A stretch of 64,000 bases of DNA from Larkinella knui (GTDB lineage Bacteria > Bacteroidota > Bacteroidia > Cytophagales > Spirosomataceae): NCBI RefSeq assembly GCF_003858645.1, contig NZ_RQJP01000006.1, positions 434,001-498,000 of the forward strand. The letters are read 5' to 3'. Shown here one piece after another: positions 1 to 8,710 of the stretch. A model generated the notes under the pieces. It was given only the letters and a program-made list of their open reading frames with translations, did no database searches and was not told the origin of the DNA. A program made the position numbers and the translations under genes. How positions within the stretch are numbered: position 1 is the stretch's first letter; each line of letters begins with the position of its first letter.

Positions 1-214
1 TGCCGGTCAGTTTAATCTTTTCGGCGTTGATGATGATAACATTGTCACCGCAATCGACATTGGGCGTAAAATTGGCTTTGTTCTTGCCACGGATGATTTT
101 TGCCGCCTGGCTTGCCAACCGACCTAATACCTGATTTTCCGCGTCAATGACCACCCAGTCCTTCTGCACCGTTGCTTTGTTGGCCGAAATGGTCTTGTAG
201 CTTAACGTATCCAC
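1..214 (-). CDS. rplM: 50S ribosomal protein L13 (N-terminal part, runs off the window)
   Basis: This is the N-terminal 71 codons of ribosomal protein L13, a large-subunit protein that assembles early on 23S rRNA. The reading frame opens at a GTG (214-212) with [17 protein letters not shown], then shows the family signatures [26 protein letters not shown] and [13 protein letters not shown]. The GTG start gives the usual L13 N-terminus for this phylum. No Shine-Dalgarno is visible, as is normal in Bacteroidota. The rest of the gene, and probably rpsI, lie beyond base 1. It has its own promoter and a 5' hairpin upstream (separate entries), so it is probably not only read through from the wall-synthesis genes. 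Confidence 0.95.
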   Translation of the reverse strand, partial: MDTLSYKTISANKATVQKDWVVIDAENQVLGRLASQAAKIIRGKNKANFTPNVDCGDNVIIINAEKIKLTG

Positions 215-267
215 TTGTTTATAGGAGATTATAGATTGATAGACAAATACTTGCGCTATACACAAAA

Positions 268-289
268 ACTCCCGTCCAAAAACGGGAGT
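268..289 (-). ncRNA. 5'-leader hairpin of rplM (candidate r-protein leader or attenuator)
   Basis: The minus strand reads ACTCCCGT, a 6-nt loop, then ACGGGAGT: a perfect 8-bp stem followed directly by TTTTT. It begins one or two bases after the predicted -7 element, so it would form at the extreme 5' end of the rplM mRNA. An L13 leader motif has been described in Bacteroidia, and this has the right place and look. The U-run means it could also terminate the upstream coiled-coil gene. Confidence 0.55.
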
Positions 290-290
290 G

Positions 291-321
291 CAAATATAGA
301 GTCTATATTTCTGAAATACAA
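291..321 (-). promoter_or_regulatory. Bacteroidota-type promoter for rplM
   Basis: On the minus strand TTG (321-319), a 20-nt spacer and TATATTTG (298-291) match the -33/-7 consensus of Bacteroidota sigma-ABfr. Transcription would begin around 284-287, giving a leader of roughly 70 nt before the GTG at 214. Confidence 0.7.
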
Positions 322-340
322 GGTTGAATAAAATTTTCAG

Positions 341-769
341 CTATTTCAGAGGCTCTTTCAGCAGCATTAAAATGAGGTCCTGGGTTTGATTCATTTTCCC
401 AAGCTGCGTTTCGAGCCGGGTCTGCCCTTCCTCAAGTTTGCTTTGTCTTTCCATAAGGCGGTTTAAGCCCATCTCAAAACCATTTTGTTTTTCCGCAAGC
501 TGGCTTTGTCTTTCCTCGAGCTGGCCGAAACGCTGGCGCATTTCCTGCCGCATTTCGCTGACATCGAGCGTTACAGTAGCCAGCCCACTGGCCAGGGAAT
601 CCACTTTCTTTTCGATACTGGTTACCCGTCGGGTCAGATCGTCCAGCCGCACGGTATGCAGCGAAACCTGGTCTACGATCATTCCGATCTGGCCCAGCAT
701 ACGGTCCTGTTTGAGGGCAATGTCGGCCACCCGGGCTTCCGGCGGGTCAAGGCGTTCTCTTTCGGTCAT
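341..769 (-). CDS. small coiled-coil protein of unknown function
   Basis: This 142-residue protein has no recognised domain. After about 25 residues it is almost all heptad-like helix, including RLDDLTRRVTSIEKKVDSL and a later block built from near-repeats ERQSQLAEKQ, ERQSKLEEGQ and TRLETQLGKM, so a long coiled coil or trimeric stalk is likely. There is no signal peptide or membrane segment, so it is probably cytoplasmic. It starts 40 bases after mraY on the same strand and probably shares that transcript. It sits where murD would be in a standard division cluster. Its length and charge resemble small coiled-coil ORFs common in Cytophagales; no function can be assigned. Confidence 0.7.
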   Translation of the reverse strand: MTERERLDPPEARVADIALKQDRMLGQIGMIVDQVSLHTVRLDDLTRRVTSIEKKVDSLASGLATVTLDVSEMRQEMRQRFGQLEERQSQLAEKQNGFEMGLNRLMERQSKLEEGQTRLETQLGKMNQTQDLILMLLKEPLK

Positions 770-809
770 GGTTCAATTTCGTCAGATGGTGGAAGATACT
801 ACTCTGACG

Positions 810-2027
810 TTAGCGGAGCTTCAAAGTCACCAGACTGATCACCGCTAGAATAATCGCAACGATCCAGAACCGGGTGACAATTTTGGCTTCGTGGTACCCT
901 TTTTTCTGGAAATGGTGGTGCAATGGCGACATCAAAAAGATGCGTCGCCCTTCGCCATACCTCTTTTTGGTATACCGGAAATAGCTGACCTGCATAATAA
1001 CCGACACGAGTTCTACCAGAAAAATACCGCATACGATCGGAATCAGCAGCTCTTTCCGGGTGGCCAGTGCCAGAACAGCGATGATGCTGCCCAGCATCAA
1101 ACTCCCCGTATCACCCATGAATACCTGCGCCGGGTAGGAATTGTACCACAAAAAACCGATGCAGGCGCCGACGAAAGCCGCGCAGAAAATAACCATCTCG
1201 CCCGAATTCGGGATGTACATGATACTCAGGTATTGCGAAAATGGCTTGTTATTCGAAAGATAGGCAAACACGCCCAGCGTCAGGCCGATGATGACGGAGG
1301 TGCCGGCCGCCAGCCCATCGATACCGTCGGTGATGTTGGCGCCGTTGGAAACCGCCGTGACGATAAAGATTACGATGGCCACATACAAAATCCAGGTGTA
1401 TTGATCCGGGATGAAATCAGGCAGCAGTGACGTATAATTAAAGTCGTTATTTTTTAGAAACGGAACCGTTGTCGACATGGATTTGATATCCTGATACGAA
1501 CCGTATTCCACCTGGCCAATCGATGTACTGATCAAACCCGGTTTGTAAACCCGGATTTTGACGTGTTCGTTAAAGTACAGCGTCAACCCGACAATCAGCC
1601 CCAGCCCTACCTGCCCCACGATCTTGAACTTTCCCTGCAGCCCCTCTTTATTCTTTTTGAATACTTTGATATAATCATCGATAAACCCGATCAGGCCCGT
1701 CCAAATCGTCGAAACCAGCAGAAGAACGATGTAGACATTGGTCAGTTTTGCAAACAGCAGCGTCGGAAAAACCAGCGACGCCAGAATGATAAAACCGCCC
1801 ATCGTTGGCGTACCGCGTTTCTGCATTTGCCCTTGTAGCCCCAAATCCCGGATCTCTTCACCAATCTGTAACTTTCGGAGCATATCGATGATTTGTCGCC
1901 CATACACGGCGGCAATTAACAGCGACAATGTAATGGCTGCGCCGGCCCGAAACGATAAATATTGAAAAACCCCGGCACCGGGGAAATTGAACTGCTGATC
2001 GAGGTACGTAAAGAGGTAATAGAGCAT
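810..2027 (-). CDS. mraY: phospho-N-acetylmuramoyl-pentapeptide transferase
   Basis: MraY transfers phospho-MurNAc-pentapeptide from UDP to undecaprenyl phosphate in the inner membrane, making lipid I. The sequence has the family marks in order: GTPTMGG (about residue 74), the DDYIK aspartate pair, [20 protein letters not shown] and the C-terminal [13 protein letters not shown], among about ten hydrophobic segments. At 405 residues it is longer than the 360 of E. coli because of an extra loop around residues 170-220, which is common in Bacteroidota. ATG start at 2027. It follows murE after a 96-bp spacer that can form competing hairpins. Confidence 0.96.
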   Translation of the reverse strand: MLYYLFTYLDQQFNFPGAGVFQYLSFRAGAAITLSLLIAAVYGRQIIDMLRKLQIGEEIRDLGLQGQMQKRGTPTMGGFIILASLVFPTLLFAKLTNVYIVLLLVSTIWTGLIGFIDDYIKVFKKNKEGLQGKFKIVGQVGLGLIVGLTLYFNEHVKIRVYKPGLISTSIGQVEYGSYQDIKSMSTTVPFLKNNDFNYTSLLPDFIPDQYTWILYVAIVIFIVTAVSNGANITDGIDGLAAGTSVIIGLTLGVFAYLSNNKPFSQYLSIMYIPNSGEMVIFCAAFVGACIGFLWYNSYPAQVFMGDTGSLMLGSIIAVLALATRKELLIPIVCGIFLVELVSVIMQVSYFRYTKKRYGEGRRIFLMSPLHHHFQKKGYHEAKIVTRFWIVAIILAVISLVTLKLR

Positions 2028-2051
2028 AAAGTCTGACTAGTTGAATAGCGA

Positions 2052-2113
2052 AATGGTTTTGATGGGTAGCTGGTTGAATGGGTATTTACCCATGAAAACC
2101 ATTCAGCCAGCTA
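2052..2113 (-). other. overlapping inverted repeats between murE and mraY
   Basis: Two long imperfect inverted repeats share sequence. One pairs 2052-2068 with 2087-2103 (17-bp arms, one mismatch). The other pairs 2067-2081 with 2099-2113 (15-bp arms, one mismatch). A third perfect 7-bp hairpin, ATGGGTA-TT-TACCCAT, lies at 2078-2093. Because they share bases they cannot all form together. No clear U-run follows, so a simple terminator is not the obvious reading. Confidence 0.6.
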
Positions 2114-2123
2114 AGCCATTCGA

Positions 2124-3578
2124 TCATGATTGCTGAAAGGCTTCCCGGAGAATCTTGCGGTCGTCGAATTCGTACTTGACTCCTTTAATTTCCTGGTATG
2201 TTTCGTGGCCTTTTCCGGCAATTAAAATCACATCGTTGGGTTGAGCCAGTTCAACGGCCCGGTAAATGGCTTCGCGCCGATCCACAAGGGTCTGGGTTCT
2301 CTTGAAATACAGGGGCGGCACCCCGGCCTGCATCTGTTCCAGAATGTCCATCGGATCTTCGTTGCGCGGATTGTCGGACGTCAGAATGACCCGATCGCTG
2401 AATTTACAGGCAATCTCGGCCATAATGGGCCGCTTGGCCGCATCGCGGTTTCCACCGCATCCGACCACCGTGATCACCTGCTCGTTGCCTTGCCGCAAAC
2501 CGCCAATGGTTTCCAGCACATTTTGCAGAGCATCGGGCGTGTGGGCATAATCGACAATACCGACTATTTTTCGGTCGGAAATTACCATCTCAAACCGGCC
2601 CGGCGGACTCGGCAAATCGGAGAGTTGCGTCAGTGTCTCTTCGGGATCTTCGCCCAGCAAAACGGCGGCTCCATACACCGCCAGCAGGTTATAAGCGTTG
2701 AAACGTCCCGTCAATTTGAACCACACCTCCCGCCCATCGACCTCCATTTGCATGCCGAACAACCCTTCCGACAAAATCCGGCCTTTGAACGATCCCAGCG
2801 TTTGCAGCGAATAGCTCTCTTTGCGGGCTACGGTATTCTGAAGCATCACCAGCCCGCGTTTGTCGTCCAGGTTGGTGAGGGCAAACGCCGACGCGGGCAA
2901 TTGATCGAAAAAGCTTTTTTTGGCTTTGATGTAATTGTCAAACGTCTTGTGAAAATCGAGGTGATCGTGGGTGATATTCGTAAAAATACCTCCGGCAAAA
3001 TGCAAACCGGTCACCCGTTGCTGTACCAGCGCGTGCGAGCTCACCTCCATAAAACAATGCGTACACCCGCGCTGGGTCATTTGCACCAGCAATTCATTCA
3101 GTGCAATGGTGTCAGGCGTCGTGTGGGTGGCCGGAATCACCGTCTCGTCAATCTGGTTCTGAACCGTCGAGAGCAGGCCCGCCCGGTAGCCCATGCGCTG
3201 AAAAAGCCGGAACAGCAAGGTCGCCGTCGAGGTTTTGCCATTGGTACCGGTTACCCCGACCAGTTTTAGCTTTTTGGAAGGATGATCATAAAAGTTGGCC
3301 GCAATCAGTCCCAGCGCGTAGCTGCTGTCCTGAACCTGCACGTAGGTTACGTGTTCGACCCGGCTTTCGGGCCATTCTTCGCACAGAACAACGGCAACGC
3401 CCTGTTCAACGACTTGGTCGATAAACCGATGACCGTCGGTTTGCGTCCCGCGAATGGCGGCAAATAAACCGCCGGGCGCTGCTTGCCGCGAATCCATCGT
3501 CAATTTTCCAACCTCGACGTTCATATTCCCGGACGTCGATTGCAACGGTACTTTATATAATAGGGTGGTTAACTGCAT
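2124..3578 (-). CDS. murE: UDP-MurNAc-L-Ala-D-Glu:meso-diaminopimelate ligase
   Basis: MurE adds the third amino acid to the peptidoglycan stem peptide in the cytoplasm. The 484-residue protein shows the Mur ligase ATP loop GVTGTNGKTS (about residues 108-117), the central-domain TPDTIALNELL, and the C-terminal motif SDNPRNEDP. The DNPR form of that motif is the family signature for choosing meso-diaminopimelate over lysine. GKGHETYQ follows near the end. ATG start at 3578. It lies 31 bases after ftsI on the same strand, in the usual order for a division and cell-wall cluster, and is probably co-transcribed with it. Confidence 0.96.
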   Translation of the reverse strand: MQLTTLLYKVPLQSTSGNMNVEVGKLTMDSRQAAPGGLFAAIRGTQTDGHRFIDQVVEQGVAVVLCEEWPESRVEHVTYVQVQDSSYALGLIAANFYDHPSKKLKLVGVTGTNGKTSTATLLFRLFQRMGYRAGLLSTVQNQIDETVIPATHTTPDTIALNELLVQMTQRGCTHCFMEVSSHALVQQRVTGLHFAGGIFTNITHDHLDFHKTFDNYIKAKKSFFDQLPASAFALTNLDDKRGLVMLQNTVARKESYSLQTLGSFKGRILSEGLFGMQMEVDGREVWFKLTGRFNAYNLLAVYGAAVLLGEDPEETLTQLSDLPSPPGRFEMVISDRKIVGIVDYAHTPDALQNVLETIGGLRQGNEQVITVVGCGGNRDAAKRPIMAEIACKFSDRVILTSDNPRNEDPMDILEQMQAGVPPLYFKRTQTLVDRREAIYRAVELAQPNDVILIAGKGHETYQEIKGVKYEFDDRKILREAFQQS

Positions 3579-3609
3579 ACTAGCGAATTGACAACAGCCG
3601 ATCCAGCGG

Positions 3610-5790
3610 CTATTTTCCGGGTTGATTTTTTTTGTTCAGGGCCACCATCAGCGTATCGGGCCGCGCACTTTGCCGCAAAGTCAGCGTAATTTTGCGCGGA
3701 TTCGGCAGCGGATCCCCCGGCGGAATCGATTGGTCGATCACTTTGCCGTAACCTTCGAAACGCACCCGAAAGCCCCGGTTTTCGAGCAGGTGTAACGCAT
3801 CGCGCAACGTCATACCGCGTAAATCAGGAACCTTGTTTTGGGCAGTCTGGCTAACCCACTGCGTTCCTGACCCCTGCGCTTCGGTGGTCACCCAGCCTTC
3901 AGCGTCGGGTTTGGCGTCCATATTCAACTCGGTACTGATGGTTCTGATGTCGTCGGCAAAACCCGCTTTGATGCCTTTGGCCGACTGACGGGGCGTTTTG
4001 GAAGCAATCGCAACGGGCCGGTGCATTTCAACATCATAGGCGTAAATCCGGTCGGCAATTTCGCGAAAAACCGGTGCCGATACGCTTCCGCCATACAGCA
4101 GGTCGATGTTGGCGCCGTGGGGCGAATCGACCACGACGGCAATGCTGTATTTCGGTTTTTCGGCCGGAAAATAACCGATGAACGATGTATAATATTTACC
4201 CACCTGATAGCGGCCGCCGATCAGTTTCTGGGCCGTACCGGTTTTTCCGGCAAACCGGTAGTAGGGGCTCTGGCTTTTCTTGGCCGTTCCGCGTTCGACG
4301 ACGCCTTCCAGCATTTTTTTCACCTGCCGGATGGTCGTCTGGGTACAAATCGGTTCCTGAGCCACATACGGTTCGTAGTCTTTCACGACTTCGTTGGCCC
4401 GCCGAACCTGTTTCACCAGCATCGGCTGCACCCATTTGCCGTCGTTGGCAATGGCATTGTAGAACGTCAGCATCTGCAGGGGCGTCAGTTTCAGTTCATA
4501 CCCGATTGCCATCGAATTCAGGGACAGTTTACTCCAGCCGGGCGACTGCGGATTGGGAATCACGGGCATGGTTTCACCAATCAGCCGGAGTCCGCTGGGT
4601 TTGTCCAGCTTGAACCGGCGCATATACCGGCAATACGTATCCGGATGATTATACATGTTACTGCTGCTCATCAGCAGGTGGACGCCAACATTCGACGACT
4701 TTTCAAAAACCTGCGCGGCTGTTATACTCCCGTGACCGCTCCGTTTGGCATCCGAAATCCGGCGACCGTGGTACGTAACGACGCCACCGCCCGTATGAAC
4801 CATCTGTTCGGGCCGAATGAGTTTTTCTTCCAGCAACGCAACGAAGGTTGGCAGCTTAAAGGTAGAACCGGGATCGCCCCCACCCGCCAGCGCGTGGTTG
4901 AAGTTTTCGACGTACTTGCCGTTTTTCAGGGTCAGGTTCGCCATCGCCCGGATTTCGCCGGTTTCCACTTCCATCACGATCAGACATCCCTGTTCGGCCT
5001 CGTATTTTTCCAGCCCGTGCAGCAACGCCGTTTCGGCCATGTCCTGAAAATTGACGTCGAGGGTCGTATAAATATCCATTCCGGGTTCCGGTTTGATGTC
5101 CGACCCGTCTTCAATCGGCATTCGCACTCCGCCCGACAGGGATTCGACCAGGCCGACCCCATCTTTTCCCGCCAATTCTTTCTGAAAACTGGTTTCCAGC
5201 CCCACCAATCCTCTGGCGGTTTCCGGATTCAGGTAACCGACCGTCCGCAGCGCCATGCGTCCGTAGGGATGATAGCGTTGATAGACGGGATCGAATTTGC
5301 CACCACCCAACCCACTTTTCGAACGATCACGACGAAAAAAAGGCCATTTCTGCATGGCGATCCGCTCCTGGTACGTGATTTTTTTTCGACTAAGCAACAG
5401 GTACTGCCGCTCGTTTTCCCGGGCTTTTCGAATCATGTACGCGTACTCTTCCCGCGAGCGCTCCCCAAATTTTTGCGACAACAGAATGGCGAGTGAGTCC
5501 ACTTTCTTGTTAAACGAGTCGGTTTTGGCCACGCGGGGATCGATTCCAACGTAATAATACGGCAGTGAAATCGCCAGCGGATCTTCGTTGCGTGAATAAA
5601 TATTGCCCCGTGTAGCCCGTAGGGTGTCTTTTTTGATGTGGAACTGCGTAATGCGATCTTTCCACATGCGCCCGTCCAGTTTCTGAAAAAACTGGACATA
5701 AATCAGTTGCCCGATAATCGCCAGGGCAAACAGACAAATGGCCACGGAGGCCACCGTCGCCCGGCGGAGAATGGCTTTCTTAACGTTCAT
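3610..5790 (-). CDS. ftsI: FtsI-type septal transpeptidase (class B PBP) with PASTA domain
   Basis: This 726-residue class B penicillin-binding protein should cross-link septal peptidoglycan. It has an N-terminal membrane anchor (residues 13-33), a PBP dimerisation domain, and the transpeptidase motifs in order: STFK (catalytic serine, in GGGDPGSTFKLPTF), SSN in KSSNVGVHLL, and KTG in FAGKTGTAQK. A single PASTA-like domain (VPDLRGMTLRDALHLLENRG) closes the protein. Its ATG overlaps the stop of the ftsL-like gene as ATGA, implying translational coupling. The C-terminal PASTA domain is absent from E. coli FtsI but present in many Bacteroidota homologues. Confidence 0.94.
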   Translation of the reverse strand: MNVKKAILRRATVASVAICLFALAIIGQLIYVQFFQKLDGRMWKDRITQFHIKKDTLRATRGNIYSRNEDPLAISLPYYYVGIDPRVAKTDSFNKKVDSLAILLSQKFGERSREEYAYMIRKARENERQYLLLSRKKITYQERIAMQKWPFFRRDRSKSGLGGGKFDPVYQRYHPYGRMALRTVGYLNPETARGLVGLETSFQKELAGKDGVGLVESLSGGVRMPIEDGSDIKPEPGMDIYTTLDVNFQDMAETALLHGLEKYEAEQGCLIVMEVETGEIRAMANLTLKNGKYVENFNHALAGGGDPGSTFKLPTFVALLEEKLIRPEQMVHTGGGVVTYHGRRISDAKRSGHGSITAAQVFEKSSNVGVHLLMSSSNMYNHPDTYCRYMRRFKLDKPSGLRLIGETMPVIPNPQSPGWSKLSLNSMAIGYELKLTPLQMLTFYNAIANDGKWVQPMLVKQVRRANEVVKDYEPYVAQEPICTQTTIRQVKKMLEGVVERGTAKKSQSPYYRFAGKTGTAQKLIGGRYQVGKYYTSFIGYFPAEKPKYSIAVVVDSPHGANIDLLYGGSVSAPVFREIADRIYAYDVEMHRPVAIASKTPRQSAKGIKAGFADDIRTISTELNMDAKPDAEGWVTTEAQGSGTQWVSQTAQNKVPDLRGMTLRDALHLLENRGFRVRFEGYGKVIDQSIPPGDPLPNPRKITLTLRQSARPDTLMVALNKKNQPGK

Positions 5791-6188
5791 GGCTGCGGCC
5801 CTTCCGGTTTAACAACAATTTTTAATGGCGGAGTTACCGGTTCCATCAAACCGGTGGCAATCACTTGTTTACTGATTTCAGACTGTTTACTGCTTTTTTT
5901 AAAGTCGGCTTGTAGCGTCATGTATTTCGCCCGCTTTTCATCGACCACGGCTTTGACACGTTGAATATTCCGCACCAGCCGCTCCGCATTGTGGTTGAAT
6001 CCAATGTAAAAAATCAGCAGAAACGAGATCCACATAATCCGGTCGAAATGCTTGATCGGCCAGGCGTTGTCTTCCCCGAAAAGTCGCTCGAAACCAATGG
6101 TATTGTTCAGATAGGTTAAAAGCCGGTTTTCCCGTTTTTTCTTCACGATGGGTGTTTTTGGCGGTGTTTTGTACGTGTTCTGTGCCAT
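5787..6188 (-). CDS. FtsL-like division protein
   Basis: This small bitopic protein (133 residues) has a basic cytoplasmic N-terminus (about residues 1-25, with KKKRENR), a stretch ending in a transmembrane helix (WISFLLIFYIGFNH, about residues 53-66), and a periplasmic segment with helical, coiled-coil character (RLVRNIQRVKAVVDEKRAKY). This matches the FtsL architecture, a bridge between the FtsQB complex and FtsWI, although primary sequence is poorly conserved. Position between rsmH and ftsI, with a 4-base overlap with ftsI, is the strongest evidence. In Bacteroidota the slot is usually annotated FtsL-like. Confidence 0.8.
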   Translation of the reverse strand: MAQNTYKTPPKTPIVKKKRENRLLTYLNNTIGFERLFGEDNAWPIKHFDRIMWISFLLIFYIGFNHNAERLVRNIQRVKAVVDEKRAKYMTLQADFKKSSKQSEISKQVIATGLMEPVTPPLKIVVKPEGPQP

Positions 6189-6228
6189 ATCGTTGAATAA
6201 AATGTGTCGTACCGGTTAATTGTAAAGC

Positions 6229-7155
6229 CTACCGTTTTTCCGCAATCCGGAGTTTGGCACTCCTCGCCCGCGGATTTCGGGCAATTTCCTCCGCCGACGC
6301 TTCAATCGGTTTGCGCGTGATGGACTGGAGTGGCTTGATCTCGTTGCCGTATAAATCCTTTTCGATGTCGCCCCGGAAATTCCCCGATTTTATGAAGTTC
6401 TTCACCAGCCGGTCTTCCAGCGAATGGTACGCCATCACCACCAGCCGCCCGCCCGGTGCCAGCACGTCCGGAACCTGCATCAGAAATTCTTCCAGCGTCA
6501 CCAGTTCCTGGTTCACTTCGATGCGCAGCGCCTGAAAGACCTGGGCAAAATACTTGAATTCCCGCCCCCGTGGCGCATACCGCTGCAAGACGGTTTTCAA
6601 GTCATTGATCGTTTCCAGCGGGCGATTCACCCGGTTGGCGGCAATGACGCTGGCGAGGGTTTTGGCGTTGGTCACTTCGCCGTACATACCAAAAATTTTA
6701 TGCAACTGGTCTTCCGGGTATTCATTGATCACTTTGCGCGCCGTCAACTCACCCGACTGGCTCATCCTCATGTCGAGATCGGCATCGAAACGGGTGGAAA
6801 AACCGCGTTCGGGCGTATCGATCTGGTGCGACGAAATGCCCAAATCGGCCAGAATACCGTCAACCTGATCGAGTTTATACAACCGCAAATACCGCTTCAA
6901 ATGCCGGAAATTGGCGGCCACAAACGTTAGTCGCGGGTCGTCGATCGCGTCAGCATTGGCGCGGGCGTCGGGGTCCTGATCAAACACAATGAGTCGACCC
7001 GGCGAATCCGGTCCCGGCTGTAGCTGCCGTAAAATCTCGCGGGAATGGCCTCCACCCCCAAACGTCACGTCAACGTAGGTGCCGCCGGGCTTCAGATTCA
7101 ACCCTTCTACGCAAGCCTGAAGCAATACCGGTTCGTGGTAATTTGTCGTTGTCAT
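6229..7155 (-). CDS. rsmH: 16S rRNA (cytosine-1402 N4)-methyltransferase
   Basis: RsmH (MraW) methylates N4 of C1402 in the 16S rRNA P-site. The 308-residue protein has the N-terminal NYHEPVLLQACVEGL, the SAM-binding YVDVTFGGGGHS, DLGISSHQID and the late AYHSLEDRLVKNF motif, all typical. ATG start at 7155. It is the first gene of the minus-strand division cluster. mraZ, normally just upstream, is missing: the 200 bases before it hold no MraZ-like ORF and the next gene runs divergently. Confidence 0.96.
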   Translation of the reverse strand: MTTTNYHEPVLLQACVEGLNLKPGGTYVDVTFGGGGHSREILRQLQPGPDSPGRLIVFDQDPDARANADAIDDPRLTFVAANFRHLKRYLRLYKLDQVDGILADLGISSHQIDTPERGFSTRFDADLDMRMSQSGELTARKVINEYPEDQLHKIFGMYGEVTNAKTLASVIAANRVNRPLETINDLKTVLQRYAPRGREFKYFAQVFQALRIEVNQELVTLEEFLMQVPDVLAPGGRLVVMAYHSLEDRLVKNFIKSGNFRGDIEKDLYGNEIKPLQSITRKPIEASAEEIARNPRARSAKLRIAEKR

Positions 7156-7355
7156 TATTTTCGTAAAACTCCGTATAAACCAGCATGAACGCGCAATCCG
7201 CAGAAGATTTCTGGTCCATTTTGTAGAAATTCCGATTTACGGGTTGTTTCAAAAAACCTTTTCGGAACTAAAACAAAATCTTCATCCGTTACAAACTTAA
7301 CAAAACCGCCCCTATTTCTACCCCGAAGCCTGCTGGATCTGCTATATTTTATTCT

Positions 7356-8585
7356 ATGAAAACAATCGTTGTGTTGTTGCTGGCAACTCTATTCGGGATT
7401 TCTGTCTCCGGCGTAGCCCAAACGGGTTCAAAACTCAAACCGGGCCACTGGCGGGCGGTTGTGCAGAGCAAGGGCGGAGAATTACCGTTCGGTCTGGAAA
7501 TCAACCAAACGGGGTCATCCTACACGGCCTTCGCGCTCAACGGAACCGAGCGGCTTCCGTTCGATGAGGTGACGCTCAAAGGGGATTCGGTTCGGTTGAC
7601 CGTGGCTATTTTTGAAGCCGAAATCCGGGCCAAAGTGGACGGGAACACGTTGCGGGGCTTCTGGCGTCGCCGACGAACCGGGCAAAATTACACTACGTTG
7701 CCGTTTAGCGCCCAACACGGCCTGACCTACCGGTTTACGCCGGGTACGCAAACGCCGAAAATAAATGTTACCGGCACCTGGGCAACCACCTTTCGTTCCG
7801 GAACGGATTCGACGGTTTCGGTTGGTATTTTCAACCAGAAAGGCAGCAAATTGACCGGTACTTTTTTGACGACCACGGGCGATTACCGCTTTCTGGAAGG
7901 CAATGTGGTGGGCGACAGTCTGCTGCTTTCCACCTTCGACGGCACGCATTTGTATCTGTTCAAGGCCCGGCGCAAACCCGATCATACGCTGGAAGGCGGC
8001 TTCTGGTCGGGCGAAAGCGGGTATGAAAGCTGGACCGCACACTTCGATCCGAAAGCCAAACTGCCGGACGCGCTGAGTTTGACGTATTTGAAACCGGGTT
8101 ATAAAACCATCGCCTTCAAATTTCCGGATGTCAACGGTAAGCCGGTTTCGCTGCCGGACGCGCGGTTTAAAAACAAAGTCGTGCTGGTGCAGATTCTGGG
8201 TTCCTGGTGTCCCAACTGCATGGACGAAACCAATTTTCTGAGTCCTTGGTACAAAAAGAACAAAAACCGGGGTGTCGAGATCGTGGGCCTGGCCTACGAA
8301 AAGTCGGCGGATCTGGTTGAGTCAGCCCCCAAAATCCAGCGCATGATCGATCGCTTCAAGATCGATTATCCCGTGGTTCTGGCGGGAACCAACGTCAAAT
8401 CCGAAGCGTCGAAAACGTTGCCGATGCTAAATCAGGTGGTGGGTTTTCCGACCCTGATCGTGATTGACAAAAAAGGAACCGTCCGCCAGATCCACACCGG
8501 TTTTACCGGACCGGGAACCGGCAACTACTACGACGAATTCGTAGCAGACTTTAACCGACTGATCGACAAGCTAGTAACTGAGTAA
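7356..8585 (+). CDS. TlpA-like thioredoxin-fold secreted protein
   Basis: This 409-residue exported protein begins with a signal peptide (MKTIVVLLLATLFGISVSGVAQ). Residues 25-245 form a beta-rich region of unknown role. A TlpA/AhpC thioredoxin domain follows, with the redox motif W-C-P-N-C (C285, C288) in SWCPNCMDE and a cis-proline region VGFPTLIVIDKKG. Such proteins reduce disulfides or serve cytochrome maturation in the periplasm. It is transcribed divergently from rsmH. A TATATTTT sequence just before the ATG resembles the -7 box but lacks its final G. The specific substrate cannot be read from sequence. Confidence 0.88.
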   Translation: MKTIVVLLLATLFGISVSGVAQTGSKLKPGHWRAVVQSKGGELPFGLEINQTGSSYTAFALNGTERLPFDEVTLKGDSVRLTVAIFEAEIRAKVDGNTLRGFWRRRRTGQNYTTLPFSAQHGLTYRFTPGTQTPKINVTGTWATTFRSGTDSTVSVGIFNQKGSKLTGTFLTTTGDYRFLEGNVVGDSLLLSTFDGTHLYLFKARRKPDHTLEGGFWSGESGYESWTAHFDPKAKLPDALSLTYLKPGYKTIAFKFPDVNGKPVSLPDARFKNKVVLVQILGSWCPNCMDETNFLSPWYKKNKNRGVEIVGLAYEKSADLVESAPKIQRMIDRFKIDYPVVLAGTNVKSEASKTLPMLNQVVGFPTLIVIDKKGTVRQIHTGFTGPGTGNYYDEFVADFNRLIDKLVTE

Positions 8586-8710
8586 AGTAAAATAACGAGT
8601 AAACAACAAATCCACACCCGAGACGAAGGACAAAAGAGTAGAGACAAGAGACTGAGCCGGTTTTCGATGTCTTTTCTCTCTTGTCTATCTTCTCACATCT
8701 TGAACACACC

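Noticed and set aside
8681-8710. Upstream TTG start for the MFS transporter
   Set aside because: It adds ten polar residues and a rare start codon; ATG 8711 gives a typical MFS N-terminus.
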